From Apoderus coryli (lineage: Eukaryota; Arthropoda; Insecta; Coleoptera; Attelabidae): 64,000 nucleotides of DNA. The DNA is taken from positions 5,524,260-5,588,259 of the forward strand of contig OU452205.1 in NCBI GenBank assembly GCA_911728435.2, written 5' to 3'. Shown piece after piece: positions 44,965 to 57,000 of the stretch. The position numbers were made by a program, and so were the translations under genes. Each line of letters begins with the position of its first letter. The stretch's first letter is position 1. The notes below the pieces were generated by a model. That model did no database searches, was not told the DNA's origin, and saw nothing but the letters and a program-made list of their open reading frames with translations.

Positions 44965-45717
44965 AGTAAAATTACAAAAAGCTATTTCATCATTAGATTT
45001 ATAATTAAAATTTTCTCTCGATTAAATTGTCGCATTACTGGCAGCCCTCTAGCATATGAGGTGCTAGTGAAGGATCTGGGTGGGGTTGGGTTACATCAAG
45101 CGCCTTACTGCTGATTTTAACAGCATATCTAATATTAAGTTACTATACACGACACTGGTGACTGGTGACACTACATCTGGAGTACGCGTTTGTCACCGGA
45201 GAAATATTGCGCAGGTCCGGCACAAATTTTTGAAATACATCATTATGTAAAATTAATGTTTCATCGGCGGGCTGCACTGCAGCATTTTAATTTTTTTCTC
45301 TACGAATATTTTATTTTTTTAATACTTGTAGGAAATCCTAATATCCTCTTCATTTGGATGACGGCAATTGATATAAGCTTCCCTGTATTTATGGGAATTC
45401 CACAAGAACTTGAACCCATTTCAACCTCCATTTTCTTCAATACTTTTGGTATATTGTCAGGTAATTTTATAATTCTAATAATTCCAACATTCTTTTTGTT
45501 CGATTGGACATAATTTTCACTTATTTTGGAGAAAACAATTTAATACGCGGCTGTTGTGCGAATGGATTAAGTAATGTTATAATTTCATAAATGAAAAATA
45601 ATTTAATGGCAAACCGGACTAAAGTGCTGGTTTTACCTACACAAGGAAGAATTTTGTTTAATTTAGCAGGGCCCCAGTCTAATTCAATAGAACCAGACCG
45701 AGGCATGGGTCGACAGA

Positions 45718-45766
45718 TACTGACGAATTCGATTCGCTCTTGTTATGAGCTCGTCAGAGTACCATA
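45718..45766 (-). ncRNA. Hammerhead ribozyme with a mutated core (GAAU)
   Basis: Left-arm copy, read on the minus strand: CUGACGA, GCUC/GAGC stem and GUC cleavage site are kept, but GAAA is changed to GAAU, which breaks the A15.1-U16.1 pair. Predicted weak or dead. Confidence 0.65.
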
Positions 45767-45933
45767 GTCGTTGCCCATCTATAAATATCAGCCTGCACAG
45801 GATACACAACAGTAGACACATGTAAACACGTATCATCTACATGTACATAGTAATACGTGTTTACAAGTGTCTACTGTTGTGTATCCTATTGTGCTTAAAT
45901 GCAGGCTGATATTTGTAGATGGGCAACGACTAT

Positions 45934-45981
45934 GGTACTCTGACGAGCTCCTAACAAGAGCGAAACAAATTCGTCAGTATC
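45934..45981 (+). ncRNA. Hammerhead ribozyme, right arm
   Basis: Stem I GGUACU (45934-45939) pairs with AGUAUC (45976-45981) with one G-U pair. The core CUGACGA is at 45940-45946, stem II GCUC/GAGC has a 7-nt loop, and GAAA is at 45962-45965. A weak stem III starts A-U and C-G, and the cleavable C is at 45975. All invariant core bases are present. Stem III is weaker than in the copies at 50759 and 51284. Confidence 0.8.
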
Positions 45982-46149
45982 TGTGGACCCATGCCTCGGT
46001 CTGGTTCTATTGAATTAGACTGGGGCCCTGCTAAATTAAACAAAATTCCTTGTGTAGGTAAAACCAGCACTTTAGTCCGCTTTGCCATTAAATTATTTTT
46101 CATTTGTTATATTTACGGACATCAAATCCTTTTAAGTTATAATTTCAAT

Positions 46150-48029
46150 TCAAAAACAATGTACATGAAATAGTACTCCACGTTCGCCCCCAGTGAATTT
46201 AGTTTTTTTATCATAACTTCCTTATTTTCTTTCTGTTATAATCATCCTTTTATCAAAATGTGTTCAGAACCTGTAGATCTATCATTTGGTATATAAAACT
46301 CAAAATTGCAAATTTGGCGCATTCGTTTTTTTTTGGCAAATTACCGTCGATATATTTTAATACTTACCTGATGATTTCCTACTTAATTATGATGAACTTT
46401 TAAGTGGACTAGCTTTGCCAACATTGGAGTAACTCCAGTCGTTCAGACTGGCCTATGTATTTGGCACTACGGGATGGTTGTGAAAAACTCTGGAACATGT
46501 CCGATTTTAAGTGATATTTTTGAAAATAAGCTATTGGAGAGAACGATTATTACACTCCCCTGCATCATATCGTCATTAAAATCCATAAAAGAATTTTAAA
46601 AAAGCTGACATAGCGTAAGCGTACGCTTTAAAAGTGTATTTGAAATTGTATTTCATTATATATTGTTTTTTTTATCGGCAAGCCACCCACGTTACGCCTA
46701 TGGACACTTATTCTCTGCGGTTCTATTAGATATTTTTGAATACCCTCCTAAATATTGTTCATCTATGATGTATAATGTCCGAGTTAATATTTCAGATGTT
46801 GTAAATGTTCTATGAAAAGCTGGTTAAAATATGTTTATAAAAAGAAAAATATTGTTTTTTTTTTGTGTGGTTACACTCACAAACTAATTAATTTGTACTT
46901 ACGTATTTTAATATTGGAGAGAATAGATTTTTTGTTTATACATAGTTGAGGTTGATCTAGATAATTTTACAATTATATTGTTTGGTATGAGAGTTGAATA
47001 TATAAATATATATTTTATTCATTTTTTATTGTTATATTTAAAATCAAAATCAAATCAATTCTGTAACTACCTATGTAACTAATATACTTATTACAACATT
47101 TTATAAAGACTTATAACATTTAGTGTAATTATTATGGAAACTATTATGTACTCGCACTATTTATATACACTTATATTTGCTATAATTTGTATAACAAAAC
47201 ATACATTTAGGAATAAAAAAACTACAAAATATGTATTATTTAATTTTCTTGCCTATCCAGTCTGTAATATTGTAAGTTTTCTGAGAAATTTTTATATATT
47301 TAAATTATATATATACAACATCAGAGTTCGGGTTTTGTTTTCAGTTGGGAAGACTGAACTATAGACGGATAGAACTTGGATTAAGTTATTAAAACACTGC
47401 ATGACGAAATGAGTACCAAAACAAGTTACCTTGTCCTCTCCTGGTAGATCGTAGCGTACGTTCTTCACATATCACGGTTGTCTTTTTAGTTTTCCATGCG
47501 GAGACAGAGTAAGTCACCATTACCCATCTTTGTGCTAAATTTCAAGTTTGTATCTCAAACTATTTCAGAGTAAAATGAATGATTGTCTTTTTACAAAAGG
47601 AAACTCTAATAATGGACGCATCTCCCGGGTATCCTCAAAAATATAGGAAATCTCTCGGTTGCAGAAATAACCTTTTTTCCTATAGGTCTTCCTTATGGAG
47701 ATATAGGACCATAAAGGTCGCCGTTGAAAATAATTTTCAAAGTACTTTGTATAAAATACAAACATTTTGTAGGATGGACACAAATAAGGACCTCTTAAAA
47801 TAGTGTTCTTGAAACTAATTTAGCTTTTATTTTCCCGCTCAAGGAAAGTATTGCGAACACGCGAGAAAAAATCAGATAAAGACGGATATAACCATTTTGA
47901 AGTCACTCGAGACGATTAAGACGGAAGTCTGTATGTATTCTTCCACGATAGCACCTAAACGCTTGAACCAATTGAGCTAAATTTTGATATATGAGTTTGG
48001 GCTAGTCCTAGGATGAACCCATTAGTTTT
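46150..48029. other. Gene-free stretch
   Basis: No exon or RNA gene is recognised. Open frames at 47134-47364 and 47565-47803 overlap on both strands and have no motif. The segment at 47940-48030 (AACCAATTGAGCTAAATTTT) looks like a common dispersed repeat but was not classified. Confidence 0.4.
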
Positions 48030-49475
48030 TGGTTGAAATCGCTTTTCTCAAGAAATCAATATGGTTTCCGACAGTCCAGTGACACGAGTTCAGGTGTTGT
48101 TGATTTAATATCGAATATTCAATCCAAACTTGATAAAAATTTCAAGTGCGGACTTGTGTCGCTGGATTTGTATAAGGCTTTTGACACTTCTGGATAAATT
48201 ACAGAGATCTGGTGTTAGAGGTAACTGTTTGGATTGGTTTCGGAGCTATCTGAATGGAAGAACCCAGAGAGTCTCCTTGGGTGGCACATTGTGTTCTGAA
48301 GCTTCTGTACTTCAGGGTGTTCCGCAGGGATCTATATTAGGCCCTACTCTTTTTTTGATATACATAAATTCATTGTCAAACTTACGAATAAAGGGTAGTG
48401 TTCTTTACGCCGACGATACAACAATTTTTTACTATGCTAAGTCTGTTGATGATTTAAAATCTCAAATGCAACACGATATACATTTGCTCGGCAAATGGCT
48501 TAATAGTCACAGATTAGTTCTGAATACTAAAAAATCATGTTATATGATTATATCCAGAGATCCCTCATCAGTTGACACCAATCCAGTGCGGGAAAGTAAT
48601 ATTACTTTAGCACATGTAACATCTATAAAATTTTTAGGATTAGTAATTGATCAGCGTTTAACATGGTCTGAACATATCAACATGTTAAGGAGAAGTATTG
48701 TGGCTCCGATTGGTGCACTCCGTCGAATAAGCGGTACTGTACCTGATGAATATTTAAGGTCGCTTTATTTTGTGTTAGTCCACTCTCGTTTGCAGTACTT
48801 ATCATTAGTTTGGGCGACGGAGACTGATTCATCCACTTCGTGTATTGCAGAATAGAGCGATAAAGGTGATTTATTCATTGCCTGTTAATACTCCACAAAA
48901 AAACTCTATGATGAGTTTAAAATAAGATCCATTGGGAGTCTCTATCGCTTACAGATTGATCTATTTATTCATCAAGTCGTATTAAAGCAGCGTCATAGTA
49001 ATATTTCACTTCTGAATCGGTATGATATCCATTCATATCGAACACGTAATAGTGTTCTGTTGTTGACAACTCGTTTCTTTTCTGAGTATGGCAGACGCTC
49101 GTTGTATTATAAAGGTATTATGGAATATAACAGACTGCCAAACGACATCAAAAGTTTAAGTTATCCCAAATTTAAGCAAAAGTGCAAACGCCATATACCA
49201 CTGTCATAGATATATATATTTTTTTTCGGTGTCCTCTTTTTGTATTATATTGTTAGATTATTGTGATTGATATAGTTGCTGCTGCTGGTTAGGTTATTAT
49301 CATTGTATTTATGTAGGTTATTATCATTGTATTTGTTGATATAAGTTGGGTTGGGGTTCCATAACTATTTGTAGATTAATTAATTATCCTTTTATTATTA
49401 TTGTTAAGTTAATTTTGTTACCTTATGTAAATCACTTGGTTTGTTGGGTTAATAAAGGTATTATTATATTTCGCC
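48030..49475 (+). pseudogene. LINE, reverse transcriptase nearly complete, 5'-truncated
   Basis: It begins inside the RT with QYGFRQSSDTSSGVVDLISN and DKNFKCGLVSLDLYKAFDT. A frameshift at about 48187 is followed by a 241-codon frame with SYLNGRTQRVSL, GVPQGSILGPTLFLIYIN, VLYADDTTIFY (catalytic YADD intact) and TSIKFLGLVIDQRLTWSEH. A second frameshift near 48850 precedes the C-terminus (IHSYRTRNSVLLL, YNRLPNDIKSL). The 3' UTR ends near TTAATAAAGGTATTATT at 49475. This is the best preserved RT in the window, yet the frameshifts rule out activity. Confidence 0.9.
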
Positions 49476-49594
49476 CTGTGATAGGGGTGGACACAACCTT
49501 CAAATAGCAGTAAGGGTCGAGTGATTTGAAAGCATTTTGCCTCCATAATTATCTAGATATTTGCGTTTAAAAATTTCACCAGTTATTTTAATAA

Positions 49595-49700
49595 AGGTTT
49601 TTGGGGTTATTGAAAGACCGTGCGCTTTGCATGTGGAAGGTCCTGGGTTCGAATCGCAGCCCTGGCAACTTTTTTTTTTTATTTGTAATTTTTTGAATTA
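49595..49700 (+). mobile_element. tRNA-Ala-like SINE, copy 2
   Basis: It has GTGCGCTTTGCATG, resembling the anticodon arm of tRNA-Ala(TGC), and a B box GGGTTCGAATCGC, then CAGCCCTGGCAA and a T-rich tail. The A-box half is diverged and the acceptor stem does not pair. It shares the layout and tail of the SINE at 15235-15372. Confidence 0.65.
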
Positions 49701-50039
49701 AGTAGTGAGTTAGTATATTGGAAGTAACAAAAATAATTGAACGCGTGAGCTTATACGAGCGTTTGGAAGAGCAAGGGTCACGCCACATATTCAACAAATT
49801 TCTGGCTAGTGCAAATGTTCCTTATCCCTCAGTGTCCATGTGACTTTTCAGAAGTGGGCATTAGCGGCTTCTAAAGACATTTCCGATGTCAAAATCGGAA
49901 ATTGAATATATATTTCATTTTACTACTTTTGTAAAATTATTTTTTTTCATCATACATGTTCGTCCTTTTTTTAATTTTAAGTGTGTCGTAATAGTGAGTG
50001 AATTGTCTCTGTATTTTATACATTCACCACAACATTTTT

Positions 50040-50582
50040 TTTCTACGACTGTCTTTAAATGCATTTATTATATGTTCAATCATGATTTGAAAATGTAGTA
50101 CATTGTAATGCTGTTTTTCATATACCCGTGCGTAATAATATTACGGATAAAATTTCCTGGTAATGACAAAAGTAGCGGCGGGCATGAAAAATCACCATAG
50201 CAACGCCGAAAATACAAACACCAAATTGACAGTTTTGGTATTTATAATTAATAATAATTATAATTAAGTATTTCGCTAATTTCAAAACACATAAACAGTG
50301 ATAGTGAATATAGTTTAACACCACCTAGTCAATTTAATACTTCTAATTTATCGTATTTAGGCTTATACGTTAACAGGGGTAAGTTTCGAAAAACAAATAT
50401 TTTCCTAAAAATTATGTTAAATTTATTCAAAAGCAAACAGTCGTAGAAAAGGTATAGTGTGAAACTCACATGAAATGACCATTTCCTACTCGTATGATTT
50501 GCAGCACTCGCCTGCGGCTCATGCTGCAAACGATCATACTCGTAGGAAATATATGTCATTTCATGTTCGTTGCACAATATAC
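50040..50582 (-). repeat. Half-kilobase repeat with palindrome, copy 2
   Basis: Inverse copy of 40455-40990, including the palindrome with TACGAGTATGATCG and TTGCAGCA/TGCTGCAA (here about 50470-50570). The hammerhead retroelement at 50594 is inserted just beyond its right end. Confidence 0.7.
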
Positions 50583-50758
50583 TATTTTTAAATGTTTTGA
50601 ATTATTAAGAGGATTTCATGTCCGTAAATATAATAAATGAAAATAATTTCGTGGCAAAGCGGACTAAAATGTTGGCTTTACCTACACAAGGAATTTTGTT
50701 TAATTTAGCAGGGCCCCAGTCTAATTCGATAGAAACCAGACCGAGGCATGGGTCGACA

Positions 50759-50806
50759 GGTACTGACGAATTCGTTTCGCTCTTGTTATGAGCTCGTCAG
50801 AGCACC
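50759..50806 (-). ncRNA. Hammerhead ribozyme, tandem copy A
   Basis: Minus strand: stem I GGUGCU (50806-50801) pairs with AGUACC (50764-50759) through five Watson-Crick pairs and one G-U. The core CUGACGA is at 50800-50794. Stem II is GCUC/GAGC with a 7-nt loop. GAAA is at 50778-50775. Stem III ACG/CGU has an AAUU loop, and the cleavable C is at 50765. Every invariant base is present. Confidence 0.9.
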
Positions 50807-51283
50807 ATAGTCGCTGCCCATCACAAATATCGGCCTGCATTTAAGCACAATAGGATACACAACAGTAGACACATGTAAACATATATCATCTACATGTACA
50901 TAGTAATGCATATCCCATACCATGCAGAGGCCGAACAAACTCAATGTATAGGTAAAACCAGTCGTATAAATAGAAATAAATATAAATAAAAATAGTATGA
51001 ACACAAAACGCTAGCAGGAGACCATTTTATCCTTCTGCCAGCATCTCCCAAATATTTGGGTTTCAGCAATGCTCGGACGGTGGTCTCCAAGCGTTCTGCC
51101 GTCGATGTTTAATGCCAAATAATGAAAAATTAAGAGGATTTCATGTCCGTAAATATAATAAATGAAAATAATTTCGTGGCAAAGCGGACTAAAATGTTGG
51201 CTTTACCTACACAAGGAATTTTGTTTAATTTAGCAGGGCCCCAGTCTAATTCGATAGAAACCAGACCGAGGCATGGGTCGACA

Positions 51284-51331
51284 GGTACTGACGAATTCGT
51301 TTCGCTCTTGTTATGAGCTCGTCAGAGCACC
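51284..51331 (-). ncRNA. Hammerhead ribozyme, tandem copy B
   Basis: Sequence-identical to copy A in all stems and core positions and exactly 525 bp from it, with the cleavable C at 51290. It is the 5' ribozyme of the minus-strand transcript. Confidence 0.9.
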
Positions 51332-51414
51332 ATAGTCGCTGCCCATCACAAATATCGGCCTGCATTTAAGCACAATTTAAGCACAATAGGATACACAGTA
51401 CGTTTTGAATTATT

Positions 51415-54030
51415 GACTGTATTTTGTGACTCATGATGGTATAGACCCTCGGAACATGTATCACCGTATATAAAGATTTTAATAAAAAAAAACTTTGTTG
51501 AGGGGACGAAATTTGTTTATTTTGATTAATACTGTGAGAATAAACTATTTCTTCAAAATATAAATTCAGCTATTTATCTGATATATTTGTAGTAAAATAA
51601 AACACGATTTATTTGCAATATGGGGAAAATATTTATTGTTAAGATCTTCACAATTAACACATATAGATGATTAAGACATCAATAGTTTTTATTAACCTCG
51701 TGATTTTGTAATAGCTCATAACGTAATATTTCAAATTAAAATGAAACTAGTTGAACAAAAAGTTTCATATTTAACATGTATTTAGTTAATTTTCGAATTT
51801 AATTTACCAAATATAAATATAATTATTTGAAATCTCAATTTTATTATTCACTTTATACCCTTTAGTTTTTCAAATAAATATTTCCCAAAGCACATTGGTA
51901 TCAAGTTGATAATAAAACTGAGACTGTAAAATCTCTTCTCACAAATTTACCATCAAAACAATATGGTTCACGAGTGCATATTTTAACCTTAATTATATCA
52001 CATAATATAAAAATAATATGACCAGAGATAATGATTAGAAAAATATATTTAATTAATCACAAAATAAAAACAGTATTATTGTACTGCATAAAACAACGAT
52101 AGATAGATATTAGAATGTACAAGTTTAAAAAAAAGAATGGCAAATAAATAATTATTAAATATATTTGTATACATAATTAATAATATTCTAATGGCTCACG
52201 GTCCATTAATTACTACAAATAAAAATGTATTTAAGCAAAAGATCAGTCCATTATGTTGTTATAATAATATTTCGTTCTCTTATTTCTCAATTTCTAATTG
52301 TCACTAAATTTGTATAAAAATATTAATTTTAACTAACGCAAATATAGATAATTTACCTATAGGTATCGTATTTTGTTATATTCTCTATATAGACAAATAT
52401 TAATTACAATTTCAAAAACAAAAACTTGACTTATACTGTGGGAGGTCGTGAACATTTTATAATAGAATTTCAGCATGAATGGCTTAATCAACTTTCTATC
52501 CATGTTCACTCCTTTATCACGAAGAAGTCTGCCCGTTAAAGTCACAACAACCAAGGACACCGACACCACAGCAAATTAACTAACAACTACAACTAATACA
52601 AACAGAACAAATAATTCCGCAAGATTTGCAGTTGTAGCGTTGTAGCATTTATAATAATATAAAATCACAATATATGTAAACATAATATACTTTACCGACA
52701 AGATGTGTATATATGGTGACATCTAGTGTTTGAGCAGGTAATATGGCCAGTGAAACAAAGTTCACAAACGGCAGTCAAACATAAACTTAATTCTTGTATA
52801 TTGTATATTCAAAAAGTTATTTGGTTCAGCCGCAGAAGTTTATTCAACCCATCGAAATCAGAGGCACAGGTTGTTACAATAACGAACGCCACTCAAAAAT
52901 TAGTGTAGCGTCCTCCCAATATTTGTCAGTTTGGTATTGATTGGGCAGGTGAATTTTATTTTGCAATTTTTATAAGTTGTATTTTTGCGGTCGGTGGCAG
53001 ACTATTTTATAGATTATCTCCGGGTGTGTTGCTTCGTGACTTTTTTATACTTATAAAAAACTAAAATTGTATGCATTTTCGTTGAACTTTCACTAGTTAC
53101 ACAAAATCATACCTACTTTAAATTGAAACACTAATATTTGCATTATTCGTTCTTAAATAAAATGCCATTTTACATATTATTGTTTAAATGTACAGGCTGG
53201 CCCAAATTCGAAGCTCACCATTGGGGAACCGTAAGAGATAGAGAGTCGGTTAAATTGTGGACTCTATGGCTTAACAACAATATGTCCCCATGAAATGTAT
53301 GTTAATTCCGAAGATATCCGCAAAAAACCGAGAGGCTACATTTCAAGGAACGCAAATCTCTATTTTTAAAAATAAGCGAGATATCCCGTAGGGACAGCCA
53401 AAATGGGGTACACGGTACATGACAATAGAATAATAATTCTATTTCAAATAAAAATAAGATTTAAAAATATTTAAAAAAGAAGTCCATATAAATAAATAAT
53501 ATTTGTGCTATTTTCATGGTTTGGCACCTTTTTAAATATACATTTATTAATGTAATTTGTTAAATTAGGTTTAGTTACACATACGTCATACAAATATATG
53601 GGGCAATTACAACAAGAATTAATTTTTTACTATTATGATTCGTTTGATGGATCCTTTGCCTTCGCAAATCCCTAATATCTAGATTAGTATGTTAAGTCAG
53701 GCCTAGCCAACCAAAATGAGATACAAAAGTAAAAATAATAAGACAAGGAATGTTTCAATAGACGAAGCATGTATTGGCCAGACCTTTAAGTTATTGCTGT
53801 AAGTCTAAGTAAGTATTTTCGCATAAATTTGTATGATAATGAAAAATTAAAACAACTCTTTCCCAAAGGCGCTCCATAATTATTTTCTTTTTGTCATATT
53901 AATATCTATAGCACAGCAAATAGTCACAGTCATAACAGTTCCACAATAAAATTGGGTTATAAATAACAACATTAATTGATCAATAAATGACATATTTTGT
54001 AAATGGTTTTAATGTGAAACTGTAATATTT
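51415..54030. other. Gene-free stretch, AT-rich, downstream of ICMT
   Basis: No domain-bearing exon was found. A minus-strand frame at 52357-52569 has an ATG-led 45-codon part without a known motif. Near 53190-53420 a transposon-like segment (CAGGCTGGCCCAAATTCG, GAAGATATCCGC) resembles the CAGGGTG elements. The ICMT 3' UTR lies immediately left of 54031. Confidence 0.45.
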
Positions 54031-57000
54031 TTACTTTATTTTGTAACCGTATATAAATGGTAGACCAGTACCAACCTTCTTCTGATAGTTCACATAGTTC
54101 TGTCCGAAGAAGTTTAGCAACGTGATTTCTTCAATGTAAATTCGTGATTTGAAGAAGGACCACGATGCTATTGTATATCCAATCAAGCAGATGGGGTTCA
54201 GTAACAGAATCTAGAAGAACACATAAATGTTAAATCTTATACTCTTTGCTTTCCTGTAAATCATTTTGGGTTATGCATGAGGCATAGAGGGAGCCACTAA
54301 TGAAATGCCTCAACTAAAAGTTAACCAGCAGCTTTAGTTAACTAGTTATTCGAAAAATGAAATTAAACCGAGAAAATGTCTAGCGACAATCAGGTGCATC
54401 AAAAACTGCACGCACCCAGGAAGACGTCTATGCTGTGAGCAAGGTTGTCAAGAAAGATCGACCTGTCACATATAGCGAGATTGAGGCACGAAAACGTCAA
54501 TTCCAAAAACTTTTTCATTAAGAATAATTATTGTGTGTAAAAAATTAAATGTCCCCTTAGATATCGCATCTGTTAACTCAAGAAGATAAATTAGCTAGAG
54601 TCAATTCGCTGTGCGCTTCCTTCCATAGCTTTGACACGACATTTCTCGAATGAAATGGAGTTTTTTAAAGAGTCAGAAATATAAGCAACAAAGACACCAA
54701 ATTCATTTCAAATTTTAAGTACCTCTGACATAGCAAGATTTAGTAAGTCCCACTTCTGTTATATTTACTATTACTGTTGACCTATATCTTACGCCAATGA
54801 AAAACCATTGTTTTCTGGGTTATTTTTTACTTCCTATCCACCCATTTCATTATAGAATATGTTGACATATTCCAGAACAAAATACTATACATTTCTCATT
54901 CATACATTTGTAGTTATCAATTGTGAGTGGCATCAAAACGCGTACTTGTTTTTCTTTCACAGCTCCATAGGTCAATACAGATTCGACCTTCGAAACGGCT
55001 AAGTCTTGTGGTGTGGGGTCTAAAAAGATGTTCACAGAAAATGCCGGCTTTTTCCCACCATTCTGATCGTTTTTATTTTTTCACCGTGTTGAACAAAAAC
55101 CTCAAAGTAGTAATTTTGATTGATTATGCCCATGCAATGTATGGAGGGGCGTTTAGTTTCACCATCATAAACGAATAAAACCATGATGCATCACAAGTTA
55201 TCACTCTTTTCAATAAAAATAAACGTGCCAATAGAAACATTAGCTTCTTTTTGTCCAATACTCAATTATTAACACCAAAGTGAAATATTTTTTTTTATTT
55301 CATTAGGGTTTTGTTTGGAAGACTAATAGAAAAAAAATCCTGAAGAAGACAAAAATTTGTTTGCCGAAACGTCGAAGAAAAAAAAAGCATGACATGAAAT
55401 AAAAGAATTTTCACTTTTCTTGTTAATACGAACCAAAAACCCCAATAATGATATCCAAAAAATTATAAATACATGGTTCAAGAAAAATAAGGAAAAAAAA
55501 TCAATTTTTACTGTTTCACAAAATTAGATCGAATGAGAATACCGATTTTCATTTGTTTTTGATGTGGAAGGGCGTGATACAGAATTAGCGTCTTCTCGGC
55601 CATGTTGAAATTACTTAAACAACTCCAAAATTCGCGTTCGCGATACCCATTTTTTCTTCAAGTTCCATGTAAAATTTCACGACAATTAATTGATCTATTA
55701 ACACACTTCTCTGTCAAACAGTTGTTAAGAGAAGACTCTACGCAGCAGCTGTCCGTCATTGACGCATGCGGACTTTGCCGATGCATCAGTCTCGTTATTT
55801 TATAGCTACACGTCGAAAACGCTCTTACAATATTTATTTACCTGTGTTCCGATAGACCAATAAAACCAGCCGACATAACTAGGATGTCTAGACCATGCAT
55901 ATATACCCTTAGTAACCAGAATGTGATCTTTGGACTTTTCACACTGAACCTAAAAACAATATATCGTGAAATAGTTATATTGATTAGGTAAGATACAGTT
56001 AGATATTATTGCCCCAAAGACCTCTGACCTTGTTTCAATAAATATTTATTATCACATAAGTAAAACAATAAATGTGCAATTAGATAATTGACTGATAAAA
56101 TGATTGTTTAAATCAGTTTTTTTTTTCTATAAGAAAACATTGACTTATGTTTATGTAACTAAATATAGTACTATTATAGATACGAGGTGGGGCCGAACTC
56201 TCGAATCCACAATATAAAGGTTATGGTTATGTACTTTCCTTTCTTTTTTGGCCTCTACACTACAGCCATCTTTGTAATTCTTGGACCTACCGTTTAGCGT
56301 GGAATCCGAACCACGGTCATCGACCGCGCCAGATGCCAGCACCCACAACTATATAGGCAATAACTACTTGGCATAGGCAAGTGTACCGACTCGGCCAGGA
56401 GCACCGTGCACCCATGCAACCCCCATCCACGCGACCAGGTACTTTAATACCATAATCACGTCGTTTGCACATGTGAGCATCTCCAGCATCTTGAAGGCAG
56501 GAGATGCCCACATGTTCACGGTGGTGAGATCACGGTAGTCAAGTACCTAATGGCGCGGAGAGTGATTGGATGGGTGGACGGTGCTTTTGGCCAACTCGGT
56601 AGACTACTTATGCCAAGTAGTTATGGACTACATAGTCGTGGGTGCTGGCAGTCGATGACCGTGGTTCGGATTCCACGCAAAACTGTAAATACATACTTCC
56701 GCTGACCATGACAAAAGGCCAAGAAACAAAATAAGCGGTGTTATTCTACATCTCATTGCAGCTAAACTGATATGTGCCGGTGCGGTGGTCTAGTGGTTAA
56801 GCACGCTAGATCCGGAGCAGGTTTCGCCGGTGTGTAGTTGGTTCGAACCCCGAACGGGCTACACTTATACTGCTCCATTAGTATAAGGATTTATTGTAGA
56901 CAACAATTAATAAAATAAACACTAAGCTGGCTGTATGCTACGAAAGTCGCAAGAGGCCATACAAAGTTAGTACTCACTTAGGTGATACTAACTGATAAGT

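Larger units (their letters stand above)
44299..45575. other. Downstream of Ack, 3' UTR and repeats
   Basis: The Ack 3' UTR begins here, but no canonical AATAAA was found within about 300 bp of the stop. A SINE (44638-44832) and a decayed hammerhead-like module (44922-44964) follow. The open frame at 45190-45513 has no recognised domain. Confidence 0.45.
45576..46147. mobile_element. Hammerhead retroelement, inverted pair, with 12-bp target duplication
   Basis: The duplication GTTATAATTTCA flanks it at 45576-45587 and 46136-46147. Two arms (about 45590-45840 and 45855-46120) are inverse copies of the unit that occurs in tandem at 50604-51397. They share CAGGGCCCCAGTCTAATTC, GAGGCATGGGTCGACAG and CAGGCTGATATTTGTAGATG. 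Each arm carries a hammerhead; the right one keeps every core residue (45934-45981). There is no protein-coding gene. The same short frame seen in both arms (45521-45706, 45991-46173) is a by-product. Confidence 0.8.
50594..51414 (-). mobile_element. Retrozyme-like element: tandem 525-bp units with two hammerheads, 13-bp target duplication
   Basis: The duplication GTTTTGAATTATT lies at 50594-50606 and 51402-51414. Between them two direct repeats (50604-50861 and 51129-51397) are almost identical and offset by exactly 525 bp, like a pseudo-LTR dimer. Each carries a complete hammerhead on the minus strand. If transcribed, cuts at 51290/51289 and 50765/50764 would release a 525-nt RNA. The spacer (50862-51128) is unique to the unit and has no credible protein. 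Tandem hammerheads in small non-coding repeats define retrozymes in plants and animals. Mobilisation by a Penelope-type reverse transcriptase elsewhere is inferred. Copy B has an 11-bp internal duplication near 51370. Confidence 0.88.

Noticed and set aside
45190..45513. 107-residue membrane-like frame downstream of Ack
   Set aside because: The hydrophobic look follows from AT-rich codons; no family match, and repeats lie on both sides.
49595..49668. Functional tRNA-Ala gene
   Set aside because: The anticodon and B-box regions look like tRNA-Ala, but acceptor and D arms do not pair, and a related repeat exists at 15235-15372.
51420..51465. Hammerhead-like ACTCATGATGG ... GGAACATGTATC right of the 525-bp element
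   Set aside because: The CUGANGA and GAAA cores are both mutated.
52357..52569. Minus-strand frame containing MDRKLIKPFMLKFYYKMF
   Set aside because: It looks protein-like for about 20 residues, but I found no continuation exon and no family; left unannotated as a gene.
54850..55178. Overlapping frames on both strands in ICMT intron 4, possibly a transposase remnant (DASWFYSF on the minus strand)
   Set aside because: Only a few residues resemble mariner-type DDE motifs and neighbouring frames do not extend the match.
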